Notes under the pieces: model-generated
What the model was told of the DNA's origin: nothing
Database searches by the model: none
The model's input: the letters and a program-made list of their open reading frames with translations, nothing else
In this document: in pieces, positions 54,561 to 63,285 of the stretch
Layout of the letters: every line of letters starts with the position of its first letter
Numbering within the stretch: position 1 is the stretch's first letter
Translations under genes and position numbers: made by a program
Source: Spirochaetota bacterium
GTDB lineage: Bacteria > Spirochaetota > Spirochaetia > Treponematales > Treponemataceae
DNA length: 64,000 bases
Direction of reading: 5' to 3'
NCBI GenBank assembly: GCA_023398165.1
Contig: JAEWSQ010000018.1
Span: 1-64,000 of the forward strand

Positions 54561-54715
54561 CTATACAGGGGTATTCATTGGAACCGTTTCCTGAGTAAAC
54601 ATTGCCTCAACCCGCTTAAAAACCGTACAGCTGTGAAGTCCTTCGCCCAAATCAGATTCAAGAACATATGTTGTCTTTTCCATGTTTGACAGGTGAAGAA
54701 GATAAATTTTTTTTG
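54561..54715 (-). pseudogene. Remnant of a CE2-like esterase N-terminal domain
   Basis: A minus-strand frame reading KIYLLHLSNMEKTTYVLESD then LGEGLHSCTVFKRVEAM, bounded by TGA (54716-54718) and TAG (54561-54563). Its pattern (dL-x-x-GlHt-x-x-x-KrvEa) is like the N-terminal beta-sandwich domain of carbohydrate-esterase family 2 enzymes, but the following SGNH domain is missing. An ATG at 54683 gives a 40-residue open frame without a ribosome site. It looks like the debris of a second esterase gene next to the intact SGNH hydrolase. Confidence 0.5.
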
Positions 54716-54769
54716 TCAATTATGATATTGAAATAAGAATACAAACTGACAAGAAGGATGAGGCCTTCA

Positions 54770-55954
54770 TCACTGAACTCCTGTTAGTACAATCCCTGCA
54801 ATATTGACAAATTTTCCCTCGTCAGTAGCTCTGCTTTTTTTGACTGCTATATGAAGTATTCCCTTTTTGACATCCGTTCCGCAAAAAATTTCAGCATAAT
54901 ACCAGCCCAGGTATCCGTTTCTTGAAGCATTATAGCAGTTAAGACTTACCTTCTTTCCTGTTGTGCCGTCGAACCACTCTATCCAGGCCTCTCCGTTGCG
55001 GTAAGTATTACTCTCTGCATACAGTATACCGCACGATGTTCCGCTTACTTCAAAACTTATAACAGCATCTGCCTTGGCCGTGTTCCAGCCCTGCTTAACA
55101 TTGCCTATTCTTTTCCAGTCATCGTGACTAGGACTTCCTGTCTCCCAGCCGGTATTTAAAACCGGTTCAGCCGTAATACTGTACAATACAGAGGTATTTT
55201 CAAAATCAGCCTGTGTCAGAGGATCCGGAAGCTCATAGGGAATACGTATATCAGCATTCGATCCTTGTGAAGCCCAGACTTTTTCAAGCTGTTCAATAAT
55301 ATATGAAGCTATGGAAGCATGGCCTGCATCATTGGGATGAATTGTTTCGGCTCCGTTAAAATATGTATTCCACACAGTCCCGTCGTTTTCTGAGCTAACA
55401 CAATCCTTCCAGCTGATATACGGAATGCCGTAATGACTGCATATTTTTTGCTGCTCCTCCTGATTGCTCCTATAAGGAGGATTTTTCTCATTTACAAACA
55501 AAGAGAAGACAGCACTTCCGTTTTTAAGCATCGAACGGATTATTCCCTCATAACTGCGCTCTCTAACCCTGCGGTCAAGCCACTGGTCATTCATGGCAAA
55601 TTCCAAAAATACGAGGTCTGGATTTCTGTCTAGAATGTGATCCTTCAAACGTGCGGCGGCAAAAGCAGAATCTGTTCCGCTGACTCCCGCATTATAATAG
55701 ACAACCCTGCCGCCTGTTTCTTCTGCCTTTTTCTGCCACCATTCATTGACAACGGCTGCCCAGCCTTTTTGAAGAGGAGGATTTGCCGCATAACCTGTTG
55801 TAATTGAACCGCCTAGAGCTGTAATACTAATCTCATTACCGCTTTTTAATCGAGCCATTACGGCAGAAAGAGATGAAAAGGAATCTGACAATGATTCCTG
55901 AGAGTATGCAGACATAAGAAAACCTGATGTAAGAATTATAAAAAATTTCTTCAT
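54770..55954 (-). CDS. Secreted SGNH/GDSL-family hydrolase
   Basis: A 394-residue secreted esterase. A signal peptide (MKKFFIILTSGFLMSAYS) precedes an SGNH domain (about 40-235): block I ALGGSITTGY with Ser50, block II NAGVSGTDS, block III FLEFAMND, block V ETIHPNDAGH with the catalytic Asp/His. Residues about 250-394 form a beta-sandwich that looks carbohydrate-binding. Likely a carbohydrate deacetylase or similar. It starts one base after the LacI-family gene, so it is its operon partner. Confidence 0.8.
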   Translation of the reverse strand: MKKFFIILTSGFLMSAYSQESLSDSFSSLSAVMARLKSGNEISITALGGSITTGYAANPPLQKGWAAVVNEWWQKKAEETGGRVVYYNAGVSGTDSAFAAARLKDHILDRNPDLVFLEFAMNDQWLDRRVRERSYEGIIRSMLKNGSAVFSLFVNEKNPPYRSNQEEQQKICSHYGIPYISWKDCVSSENDGTVWNTYFNGAETIHPNDAGHASIASYIIEQLEKVWASQGSNADIRIPYELPDPLTQADFENTSVLYSITAEPVLNTGWETGSPSHDDWKRIGNVKQGWNTAKADAVISFEVSGTSCGILYAESNTYRNGEAWIEWFDGTTGKKVSLNCYNASRNGYLGWYYAEIFCGTDVKKGILHIAVKKSRATDEGKFVNIAGIVLTGVQ

Positions 55955-55955
55955 G

Positions 55956-56978
55956 CTACCGGCTTCCGGAAGCGCCTTTTACCGTGTCTTTAAGAATTAT
56001 TTTTCCGCCTATTGAATTGCGCCCCTTATTGTACGGACGTTTTGAAAGTTTTTTTAATATTAAGTCGACTGCAGTACGGGCCATTCCGACTGTATCGACT
56101 TCGACTGTGGTTATTCCAAGTTCAGGAATCGGCATGCGAAGATAGTTATCAAAGCCTACAACAGAAATATCTTCGGGAACAGAATATCCTTCGCTGCGCA
56201 GCTGTCGAATAAGTGTTGCGGCAGCTTCATCGTTGTTGCATACAAAAGCTGTGGGAAGTTTTTTTGGAAGGACAAGGGGAAGAAGATGACCATCCTGATC
56301 CCGGTCATCGATTACATCAGATTTGGAAACTTCAAGGTCATGCTCCATCATGGCTTTTAAATACCCCATGTAGCGGTCCTGAATACTTGTCGTTGACTTG
56401 AATGTTCCGACAAAGCCTATTTTTTTATGCCCCAGCTTTATAAGATATAAGGTCATCATATACATGCAGTAAAAGTTATCAGTTGTTACAGAATCATAAT
56501 TATGGTTGCCGTTGTAAAAATCAAGAAGCACAAAATTTGCATACTGCTCTGTAAAATACTCAATATACGGTTCACTGCACTGCCCGAGAATGATTACTCC
56601 GTCAACTTTTCTTTCCTGAATCATACGCGGCATACGGTGGGCGGATTCATCTTCGGGAGAAAGAATTTCCATTATACAGTAGTAATCATGCTGAAGAAGA
56701 GAAAGCGCAACATCATTATATAAGACCCAGTAAAAAGACGAATTCTTACCGAAAAACCGGGACGGTATTAAAACACCTATATTCCCTGTAGAACCGGCTT
56801 TATGCATTTTTCCTGCTGATTTAAACCGGTAGCCCATATCTATTGCCGATTGTTTAATTCGTTCACGAAGTTCCTCGCTGACCCCGTCCTTATCTGCAAG
56901 CGCCTTTGAAACCGTAACCGTGCTTACACCCATTTTTTCTGCAATATCTGCAAGCCGAATCTTATTATGAGCTGACAT
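55956..56978 (-). CDS. LacI-family transcriptional regulator
   Basis: A 340-residue regulator: N-terminal LacI helix-turn-helix (IRLADIAEKMGVSTVTVSKAL), hinge helix, and a periplasmic-binding-protein-like sensor domain (about 65-335) with the ISVVGFDNYLRMPIPELGITTV signature. GAGGAG precedes the ATG. It neighbours the carbohydrate-uptake island, which it probably controls. Confidence 0.92.
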   Translation of the reverse strand: MSAHNKIRLADIAEKMGVSTVTVSKALADKDGVSEELRERIKQSAIDMGYRFKSAGKMHKAGSTGNIGVLIPSRFFGKNSSFYWVLYNDVALSLLQHDYYCIMEILSPEDESAHRMPRMIQERKVDGVIILGQCSEPYIEYFTEQYANFVLLDFYNGNHNYDSVTTDNFYCMYMMTLYLIKLGHKKIGFVGTFKSTTSIQDRYMGYLKAMMEHDLEVSKSDVIDDRDQDGHLLPLVLPKKLPTAFVCNNDEAAATLIRQLRSEGYSVPEDISVVGFDNYLRMPIPELGITTVEVDTVGMARTAVDLILKKLSKRPYNKGRNSIGGKIILKDTVKGASGSR

Positions 56979-57013
56979 TGGAACTCCTCACTTGTCCTTG
57001 GCTGTATACTAAC

Positions 57014-57042
57014 AGAATAACTTTTTTTACTTAAAAATGCAA
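57014..57042 (-). promoter_or_regulatory. Promoter of the LacI-family gene
   Basis: Minus strand: TTGCAT (57037-57042), 17-base spacer, TATTCT (57014-57019). Confidence 0.5.
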
Positions 57043-57109
57043 GTTTTTTTAACAATTTTTCTCTAAAACAAAGCTAATTGAACTGATATAAAACAGGCTT
57101 TATCCTTTA

Positions 57110-57138
57110 TTGATACTTAAAATCTTTTTTGCTATACT
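57110..57138 (+). promoter_or_regulatory. Leaderless-type promoter of hisA-hisIE
   Basis: Plus strand: TTGATA (57110-57115), 17-base spacer, TATACT (57133-57138), then six bases to the ATG at 57145. The message would begin at or within a base or two of the start codon. Confidence 0.75.
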
Positions 57139-57144
57139 CATGTA

Positions 57145-58446
57145 ATGGTAATATCATCTATCGATTTAAAGAATGGCAAAGTCGTTCAGCTCAAAAACGG
57201 CAAAGAACCGGTTCTTGAAAGAAATGACCCGGAAGAATTAATAAAGGATTTCAATTTTTACGGTGAAACCGCAGTAATAGACTTGGACGCGGCGCTCGGC
57301 AATAGTATTAGCGAAGGAAAGCAAAAGGGTGAAACTCTCAATACTCCTATATTAAAAAATCTTTTGCGCAAAGGATCAGTTCGCGTCGGCGGCGGAATAC
57401 GGGACGTAAAAAAAGCTAAAGAGCTTATTTCCCTCGGAGCCGAAAAAGTAATTATAGGTTCTTCTGCATGGAAAGACGGACACCTGAATACCGAATTTTT
57501 AAAAGAACTTCATAAAGCTGTCGGAAAACAGCGCGTTATTATATCTGTCGATGCCGTCAACGGAATGATCGCCGTAAAAGGATGGACAGAGACTTCGGGA
57601 ATCCCTCTTATTGAAGGAGCAATCGAGGCACAGCAATGGGCCAGCGAACTTCTATTTACCTGTGTTGAGCGCGAAGGATGCATGACAGGCATAGATATGG
57701 ATCTGGTTACCAAACTGAGGGAAAAAGTAAGCTGCCGGCTTGTTGTTGCAGGCGGTGTTTCAAGCGTGGAAGAAATTACCGCTCTGGAAAAAATCGGCTG
57801 CGATGTTCAGCTCGGCATGGCTCTCTATACCGGGAAAGTTGCTTTAAAAGACGCATTTGTTTCCTGTCTTAACTGGGAAAAAGCGGAAGAAAACACAAAT
57901 GGCCTTATTCCTGTGATTGCACAAAGCACCTCGGGCGAAGTTCTTATGACAGGATTTGCAAATAAAGAGGCTTTTTATAAGACGTTCGACACCAAAAAAC
58001 TAACCTTCTGGTCCAGGACGAGAAATGTACTCTGGACAAAGGGAGAACACTCGGGAAATTTTTTGGAAGTTCAGAAACTCAGGGCTGACTGCGACCGCGA
58101 TACTGTTCTTGCAACCGTTATACCTCATGGACCGGTATGCCACACAGGAAGCTGGACCTGTTTCTCATCCGAAGCGGACGCTTCCTCATCTTTCGAGCGC
58201 TTATATAGTGTCATAACACAGCGGTTCGCCAATCCCTCGCCAGGCTCATACACCGCAACACTGAACGATACGCTGGTTCGTGAGAAAATCGAAGAGGAAG
58301 CAGAGGAACTGACAGAGGCAGAATCGAAGGATGATGTTATTTGGGAGGCAGCAGATTTATTGTATTTCGTAAGCGTGCTGCTGTATAAAGAAGGCGTCAG
58401 CTGGAACGAGGTTCTTGGAGAACTCGACCGCCGCCACAAAAAATAG
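57145..58446 (+). CDS. HisA-HisI-HisE fusion: histidine-biosynthesis isomerase, cyclohydrolase and pyrophosphatase
   Basis: A 433-residue three-domain enzyme. Residues 1-243 are HisA-like (ISSIDLKNGKVVQL with Asp7, VRVGGGIRD, SVDAVNGMIAVKGWTETSG). Residues about 253-340 are HisI (MTGFANKEAF, LRADCDRDTVL, CHTGSWTCF zinc site). Residues about 345-433 are HisE (EKIEEEAEELTEA, EAADLLYF). HisE hydrolyses phosphoribosyl-ATP, HisI opens the ring, HisA isomerises the product, so three consecutive steps sit in one chain. No ribosome site. hisD follows after 30 bases. Confidence 0.88.
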   Translation: MVISSIDLKNGKVVQLKNGKEPVLERNDPEELIKDFNFYGETAVIDLDAALGNSISEGKQKGETLNTPILKNLLRKGSVRVGGGIRDVKKAKELISLGAEKVIIGSSAWKDGHLNTEFLKELHKAVGKQRVIISVDAVNGMIAVKGWTETSGIPLIEGAIEAQQWASELLFTCVEREGCMTGIDMDLVTKLREKVSCRLVVAGGVSSVEEITALEKIGCDVQLGMALYTGKVALKDAFVSCLNWEKAEENTNGLIPVIAQSTSGEVLMTGFANKEAFYKTFDTKKLTFWSRTRNVLWTKGEHSGNFLEVQKLRADCDRDTVLATVIPHGPVCHTGSWTCFSSEADASSSFERLYSVITQRFANPSPGSYTATLNDTLVREKIEEEAEELTEAESKDDVIWEAADLLYFVSVLLYKEGVSWNEVLGELDRRHKK

Positions 58447-58476
58447 TTTGATATATCATATAGAAGGAGGATGACG

Positions 58477-59829
58477 ATGAAAACGGTACAGATAATTAAT
58501 GCAAAAGACATTAATCCCTCATTTTTCCTGGCACGGACACTGGGCAGCGATGTTCATGCGGCAGTCTCCTCTATTCTGGATGAAGTTAAAAATCACGGAG
58601 ACGAAGCTCTAAAAAAGTTCTCATATCAGTTTGACAGAGCTTCTCCTGAATATTTGGAAATTGATAGAAGTGAAATAGAACTTTGCGCGGCTCAGTTTAA
58701 AAAAGATAAACCGGAATTGTACAGCGCTCTTGAATACTCTTTTTCCCTTGCACTGAAATTTGCAAAAAAACAGAGAGAGTGTTTTACCAATTTTGAAATA
58801 GAACTTCAGGAGGGGGTTTTTACCGGGCAGAAAACAATTCCCGTTGAACGCACCGGGCTCTATGTTCCTGCAGGACGATTCCCTCTTGTCTCCTCGGTAA
58901 TAATGTGCGCAAGTCCTGCAAAGGCGGCAGGATGTTCAGAAATAATTCTCTGTACTCCTCCCCGGCTGCATCCCGGCGACGTTAAAGAAGGTAAAACTAA
59001 AGAAAGCACCGGCTTAAGACCCTGGGCGGACGAGGGGATTTTAACAACAGCATTAATTTGCGGAATTGATAGAATTTTTGCTCTCGGCGGGGCACAGGCA
59101 ATTGGAGCGATGGCTTATGGTACTGAAACTATACCGCGCTGCGATGTCGTTGCAGGACCGGGAAATAAATTTGTAACAGAAGCAAAAAAAATAATTTACG
59201 GAACAACAGGAATTGATTTTCTTGCAGGGCCCTCAGAAGTTTTCATACTTGCAGACGACAGCGCCGATCCCTCATGGGTTGCAGCTGATATGCTTGCACA
59301 GGCGGAGCACGATCCCGATGCACAGGCAGTTCTTGCAACACCATCCCTGCTTCTTGCAGAAAGAGTACAGAAAGAGCTTTCTTCCCAAATACAAAAACTT
59401 TCCTCACAAGAAAATGCAAAGGCAAGTCTTGAAAAAAACGGACTCATAATCATTACACAAAACCTCGAGGAGGCTCTCGATATAGCAGACAGAAAAGCGC
59501 CTGAACATCTCGAATTCGCACTCGAAGATACGGAGCAGAGGGCGAGGCTTGTACAAAAAGCCCGCAACTACGGTTCACTTTTTATTGGACATGAGACTGC
59601 AGAAGTTTTCGGCGATTACTGTGCAGGCTTGAATCACACACTGCCCACATCAGGAACCGCCCGTTTTACAGGGGGGCTTTCTGTACGGCATTTCCTTAAG
59701 ACAGTTACAACCCTGCGCTCAGAAAATAAAGACGCAATTCAAAAAACCGCGCGTAACGCCTCAATAATAGGATTAAGTGAAGGTCTTGAGGCCCACGCAA
59801 AGGCGGCGGAAATTCGCCTTAACCAATGA
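58477..59829 (+). CDS. hisD: Histidinol dehydrogenase
   Basis: A 450-residue HisD, catalysing the last two oxidations to histidine. Conserved segments: ERTGLYVPAGRFPLVSSV, GGAQAIGAMAYG, DVVAGPGNKFV, FLAGPSEVFILAD, AQAEHDPDAQ (zinc ligands Gln and His), and the C-terminal TTLRSE. I chose ATG 58477 because AGGAGG abuts the ATG at 58471. The second gene of the his operon; the other his genes are elsewhere. Confidence 0.95.
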   Translation: MKTVQIINAKDINPSFFLARTLGSDVHAAVSSILDEVKNHGDEALKKFSYQFDRASPEYLEIDRSEIELCAAQFKKDKPELYSALEYSFSLALKFAKKQRECFTNFEIELQEGVFTGQKTIPVERTGLYVPAGRFPLVSSVIMCASPAKAAGCSEIILCTPPRLHPGDVKEGKTKESTGLRPWADEGILTTALICGIDRIFALGGAQAIGAMAYGTETIPRCDVVAGPGNKFVTEAKKIIYGTTGIDFLAGPSEVFILADDSADPSWVAADMLAQAEHDPDAQAVLATPSLLLAERVQKELSSQIQKLSSQENAKASLEKNGLIIITQNLEEALDIADRKAPEHLEFALEDTEQRARLVQKARNYGSLFIGHETAEVFGDYCAGLNHTLPTSGTARFTGGLSVRHFLKTVTTLRSENKDAIQKTARNASIIGLSEGLEAHAKAAEIRLNQ

Positions 59830-59855
59830 GCCCTCAAATCTTTCAATGCAGGAAA

Positions 59856-60755
59856 TTATAAAAGTTTAACTCTTTCCTTCTCCACAGCGTCATGAAGTTC
59901 ATCGAAGATCTCCATTACACGGTCAACAACAACCTGCTTTTTGTCGCCTTCATAATCATCAAGACCCGCAAGAATATCATTACGGAATTTTTTACATTCC
60001 ATTACCGGACTTCCGGAAAGAATCATTACATCCTCTTGAACAGTATCGTTAAGCATATCTTTGGGATTATCTTCAGAAATACGCAGACAATTACCGTTGA
60101 TCGAAACAAGAATCATAACATCAGAAAGGCGTAAATACGAGTCAATTTCACGAACGCCTTTTTTTGTCTCAGGCATTCCCGGTCTGTATCTAGTTCCCGA
60201 TGGAAATACCAATACAGCCTGTCCTCTTTTTCGTGCGGCGTCCAAGGCTCTCATAGATGCCATATTAATCTTTTTACTCTTAGCTTCTTCGGCTTCATAA
60301 AGTACCGGATCGGTGATTGAGGCCAAACTGCGGCTCGGATAAATAACAATACGTGAATATCCTTCAGCCCATGCACGCACCATATCATTGTCTTCATTGA
60401 GCTTCATGCCTGCAATTGCAACAATGCGGCCGGCAAGATCTTTTCCCATTTCCCCGCCGTCACGGCGCAGCAGGAAGCTCAAAGCAGGAAGATCCAGGTT
60501 GCTATAATGCTCCATAAGAATAAGACCCCGTTTCCCCTCTTTTATCTGATCTAAAAATTTTTGGAAATTATCAAGCCCTTTTAAGCAGGAACCTGGTAAA
60601 AAATTATCGGTAAGCATACCATCCATAAAAGGCAGAATATCCTTATTTGCTTCCTGATATACATTTTCCTCGTTTATTTTTGTAGGTGCTTTTGCAACCT
60701 TACTCAATGCACCGAATAAATGACCATATCTCCCTTTTAATGTACAAGGTTCCAT
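59856..60755 (-). CDS. PlsC-like acyltransferase
   Basis: A 299-residue protein of the glycerophosphate acyltransferase superfamily: H-x4-D motif in EHYSNLD (residue about 80) and FPSGTRYRPG as the FPEGT-type motif. It may acylate glycerol-3-phosphate or lysophosphatidate. I chose ATG 60755 with AGGAG upstream. It follows the MATE gene after a gap of about 70 bases; no strong hydrophobic anchor is visible, so it could be peripheral. Confidence 0.75.
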   Translation of the reverse strand: MEPCTLKGRYGHLFGALSKVAKAPTKINEENVYQEANKDILPFMDGMLTDNFLPGSCLKGLDNFQKFLDQIKEGKRGLILMEHYSNLDLPALSFLLRRDGGEMGKDLAGRIVAIAGMKLNEDNDMVRAWAEGYSRIVIYPSRSLASITDPVLYEAEEAKSKKINMASMRALDAARKRGQAVLVFPSGTRYRPGMPETKKGVREIDSYLRLSDVMILVSINGNCLRISEDNPKDMLNDTVQEDVMILSGSPVMECKKFRNDILAGLDDYEGDKKQVVVDRVMEIFDELHDAVEKERVKLL

Positions 60756-60825
60756 AAAAACTCCTAGATTAATATTATCTTTAAACATAGTAAGGATAAT
60801 TAACGTTGTCAATAGCATTTAAACC

Positions 60826-62214
60826 CTATATTGTAAGGTTTCTTACCCAGACTTCTCTCCTGAGCCAAAGGGCTGCAATAATAATTTTTATATAATCCAC
60901 GATCTTGATTACTGCATACATAACGACCGGTCCTAATTGAGTTAAAAAAGTCATTATAAACATGCCGGGAATAACAAATACAATATTTGTTATGACATCG
61001 ACAAGCACTCCCATAGTAGTGTCTCCGCCGGTTCTCGAAACAGCAAACTGCGCATTAACATAACACCAGGCGGGCATATATGCTGCCATAACAAAGACCA
61101 TGTTCCGGGTAACAATTCTTGCATCATTACTCAGATTCCCAAAAACCACAGGAATGAGGAAAACTGATGCACAGCCTAGAATCCCTGCAAATATTCCGAA
61201 AATACCCGCACCATTTATCATCCAGTTTTTTTGAGCCCGTGCCTCATCAAGCCGGTTTGCACCGAGAGTACTGCCCATTATTACACCGGTTGCCGTATGA
61301 ATTCCGTTAAAGCAAATAAAGAAAAGATTTGCTATCGAGAAACTTGCAGCCATACCGGAAACTATCTCTGCGCCGCCCCTTGTATTATACAATGCGACTG
61401 TCACGGTTTCTGAAAATACCCAAATCATTTCAGAAATCAAAATTACTCCTGATTTTCCAAGAATAGTAAAAAACAAAGAGATCCTTACTTTCAGCAAATC
61501 AAGAAAGCGCGAAAAAAACGGAGGCTTAGTTGCGTATATATATACGATGAACAAAACCATTTCAACAGCACGGGCAATGATTGTTGCAATAGCAGCCCCC
61601 TGTACTTCAAGACGGGGAGAACCTAAATTTCCATAAATAAAAACCCAGTTAAAAAAAGTATTCACAAAGGTTGCTATAATAGACATGACAAGAGGCGCTT
61701 TAACATTTCCAATTTCCCGTAACGATGAACCGATAGCCAAAGATACAGCCATGGGAATCCACGAAAAAGAGGCAGCCTTCATGTATGAAACACCCTGCTC
61801 AATTATATCACCGCTTTGGCTGTTTCCTTTCACCATGAGACTTAAGATCTGATTCGGAAGAACAAGAGAAATAGTCATATACAATGATGCGGCAAGCACA
61901 CAAACAATAATTTTAAACCTGAAAGCCTGCTGCATTCCGGAAGAATCTTTGGCCCCGTTATATTGAGCCATAAAAATTCCGCCTGAGACCGCTATGGTAT
62001 TAACAAAAACCATAAACATAAAATTAATCTGACCGGCAATGTTTACACCGGACATCTTCACATCACCGAGGCCTGCAACCATAAAATTATCGATGAGAGA
62101 AACAAGGTTTTGTACGAGAAGCTGCGCCATGACAGGAAGTGCAATAGCAAGCGCCTTTTTGTAAAACAAGATAGAGCCAAGACGGGAAGGCTTAACAGAA
62201 GTAACGGAATTCAT
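60826..62214 (-). CDS. MATE-family efflux transporter
   Basis: A 462-residue protein with about 12 transmembrane helices in two homologous halves, opening LFYKKALAIALPVMAQLLVQN and with PLVMSIIATFVNTFFNWVFIYG in helix 5-6, as in MatE proteins. It exports cationic compounds using Na+ or H+; the cargo is unknown. I prefer ATG 62214, though its ribosome site is poor; a longer frame starts at 62250. Confidence 0.88.
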   Translation of the reverse strand: MNSVTSVKPSRLGSILFYKKALAIALPVMAQLLVQNLVSLIDNFMVAGLGDVKMSGVNIAGQINFMFMVFVNTIAVSGGIFMAQYNGAKDSSGMQQAFRFKIIVCVLAASLYMTISLVLPNQILSLMVKGNSQSGDIIEQGVSYMKAASFSWIPMAVSLAIGSSLREIGNVKAPLVMSIIATFVNTFFNWVFIYGNLGSPRLEVQGAAIATIIARAVEMVLFIVYIYATKPPFFSRFLDLLKVRISLFFTILGKSGVILISEMIWVFSETVTVALYNTRGGAEIVSGMAASFSIANLFFICFNGIHTATGVIMGSTLGANRLDEARAQKNWMINGAGIFGIFAGILGCASVFLIPVVFGNLSNDARIVTRNMVFVMAAYMPAWCYVNAQFAVSRTGGDTTMGVLVDVITNIVFVIPGMFIMTFLTQLGPVVMYAVIKIVDYIKIIIAALWLRREVWVRNLTI

Positions 62215-62292
62215 GAGATTAAAAATACTCTTTAAGAGAATTATAATCAAGCCGGTATAATGAAACAGAACAGCAGCTGCTTACACTGATAA

Positions 62293-62321
62293 TTGAAAAT
62301 ATCTAGTATAACTGGTACTAT
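62293..62321 (+). promoter_or_regulatory. Leaderless-type promoter of the HAD hydrolase gene
   Basis: Plus strand: TTGAAA (62293-62298), 17-base spacer, TACTAT (62316-62321), five bases before the ATG at 62327. No ribosome site. Confidence 0.55.
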
Positions 62322-62326
62322 TCGCT

Positions 62327-62971
62327 ATGATTTCTTATTTACTTTTCGACTTGGATAATACCCTTTATCCGTCAACCTCACAAATAGACAGCGGAATAAC
62401 AACGCGGATGATACAATTTATTGCAGATTTTTTACACATAAGTTATGACGAAGCGGAAAATCTGCGAAAAAAAGAACTGCCTAACTATGGGACAACCCTT
62501 GAATGGCTTCGCAGTGCGGAAAAACTGACAGATACCGACGCATACTTCAACAGCGTGCATCCCGAGAGCGAATTGAATGAACTGCCCCGCCTGCCTCAGC
62601 TTCGGGAACTTCTGCTGTCATTCAAAAAACCAATGAGCCTTCTTACCAATTCCCCGTTAAGACATGCAAAGAGAGTTTTGGAATTCTATAATATTCAAGA
62701 TTTATTCCTTCACGTATTTGATATAGAAAAAAACAAAATGCGCGGTAAGCCATACCCCGACTCGTATACATCGGCACTTGAAATATCAGGATTTACTATT
62801 GATAAAACACTATTTATTGATGACCATTTAAAATACATCAGGGGCTACAGTGATTTAGGCGGCAAGGCGGTACTTATAGATGATAAAAATCACTATACCC
62901 CCGAACAGATAGCAAAAGCTTCGCCGTTTGCTGTCATAAAGAGACTCGAAGATCTTCATGCGCTCTTATAA
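62327..62971 (+). CDS. HAD-family phosphatase (pyrimidine 5'-nucleotidase-like)
   Basis: A 214-residue HAD hydrolase. Motif I is FDLDNTLYP (nucleophile Asp8), motif II LLTNSPLRH, motif III the Lys in MRGKPYPDSY, motif IV TLFIDDHLKYIRG. The DLDNTLYP start and helical cap match the SDT1/PHM8-like nucleotidase group. Substrate unproven. Confidence 0.8.
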   Translation: MISYLLFDLDNTLYPSTSQIDSGITTRMIQFIADFLHISYDEAENLRKKELPNYGTTLEWLRSAEKLTDTDAYFNSVHPESELNELPRLPQLRELLLSFKKPMSLLTNSPLRHAKRVLEFYNIQDLFLHVFDIEKNKMRGKPYPDSYTSALEISGFTIDKTLFIDDHLKYIRGYSDLGGKAVLIDDKNHYTPEQIAKASPFAVIKRLEDLHALL

Positions 62972-62994
62972 ACGCCGCTGTAAGCATAATTTAC

Positions 62995-63024
62995 TTGATT
63001 TTTTATCTCATTTTCCTTTATACT
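62995..63024 (+). promoter_or_regulatory. Promoter of tRNA-Ala
   Basis: Plus strand: TTGATT (62995-63000), 18-base spacer, TATACT (63019-63024). Confidence 0.6.
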
Positions 63025-63035
63025 AAGAATGCCTT

Positions 63036-63108
63036 GGGGAATTAGCTCATCTGGTAGAGCGATTGGTTCGCAATCAATAGGTGGTGGGTTCGAGTCCCAT
63101 ATTCTCCA
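63036..63108 (+). tRNA. tRNA-Ala (anticodon CGC)
   Basis: 73 bases: acceptor GGGGAAT/ATTCTCC with the diagnostic G3-U70 pair of tRNA-Ala, D-arm, anticodon arm with TTCGCAA loop, and GTGGGTTCGAGTCCCAT T-arm. No encoded CCA. Its 3' end is duplicated downstream (separate entry). Confidence 0.92.
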
Positions 63109-63112
63109 TAAA
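63094..63112 (+). repeat. att-like direct repeat, copy in the tRNA-Ala 3' end
   Basis: The 19 bases GTCCCATATTCTCCATAAA at the end of tRNA-Ala recur exactly at 63267-63285. Confidence 0.85.
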
Positions 63113-63159
63113 GTATTCACAGATTACCCCGATCTCTAAGATAATGTAATTACTACTAA

Positions 63160-63181
63160 CTGGGACTCGAACCCACTCCGC
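63160..63181 (-). repeat. Inverted tRNA T-arm copy 1
   Basis: CTGGGACTCGAACCCACTCC on the plus strand (then GC) is the reverse complement of a T-arm. It matches the tRNA-Ala T-arm over 16 bases and is repeated with one mismatch at 63450-63471. Confidence 0.8.
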
Positions 63182-63203
63182 ATGGATGCGGAAACACAAC
63201 CAC

Positions 63204-63264
63204 AGAACGAAGTTGAAGAGTTCGTTCTACGCATTTTTTTTCCATGGAAGGAAAAAAAATGCGT
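63204..63264. repeat. Two adjacent perfect hairpins, the second terminator-like
   Basis: AGAACGAA/TTCGTTCT (63204-63228), then a 15-bp perfect stem with a six-base loop (63229-63243 with 63250-63264) whose arms include runs of eight T and eight A, so it could act as a terminator in either direction. Confidence 0.8.
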
Positions 63265-63266
63265 AT

Positions 63267-63285
63267 GTCCCATATTCTCCATAAA
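63267..63285 (+). repeat. att-like direct repeat, distal copy
   Basis: Exact 19-base copy of the tRNA-Ala 3' end, 173 bp downstream of the first. It lies two bases after the 15-bp hairpin. The remaining gap up to 63534 has no gene, only small potential stems (GGGAG/CTCCC near 63290-63307, CGCTGC/GCAGCG near 63350-63382). Confidence 0.85.
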
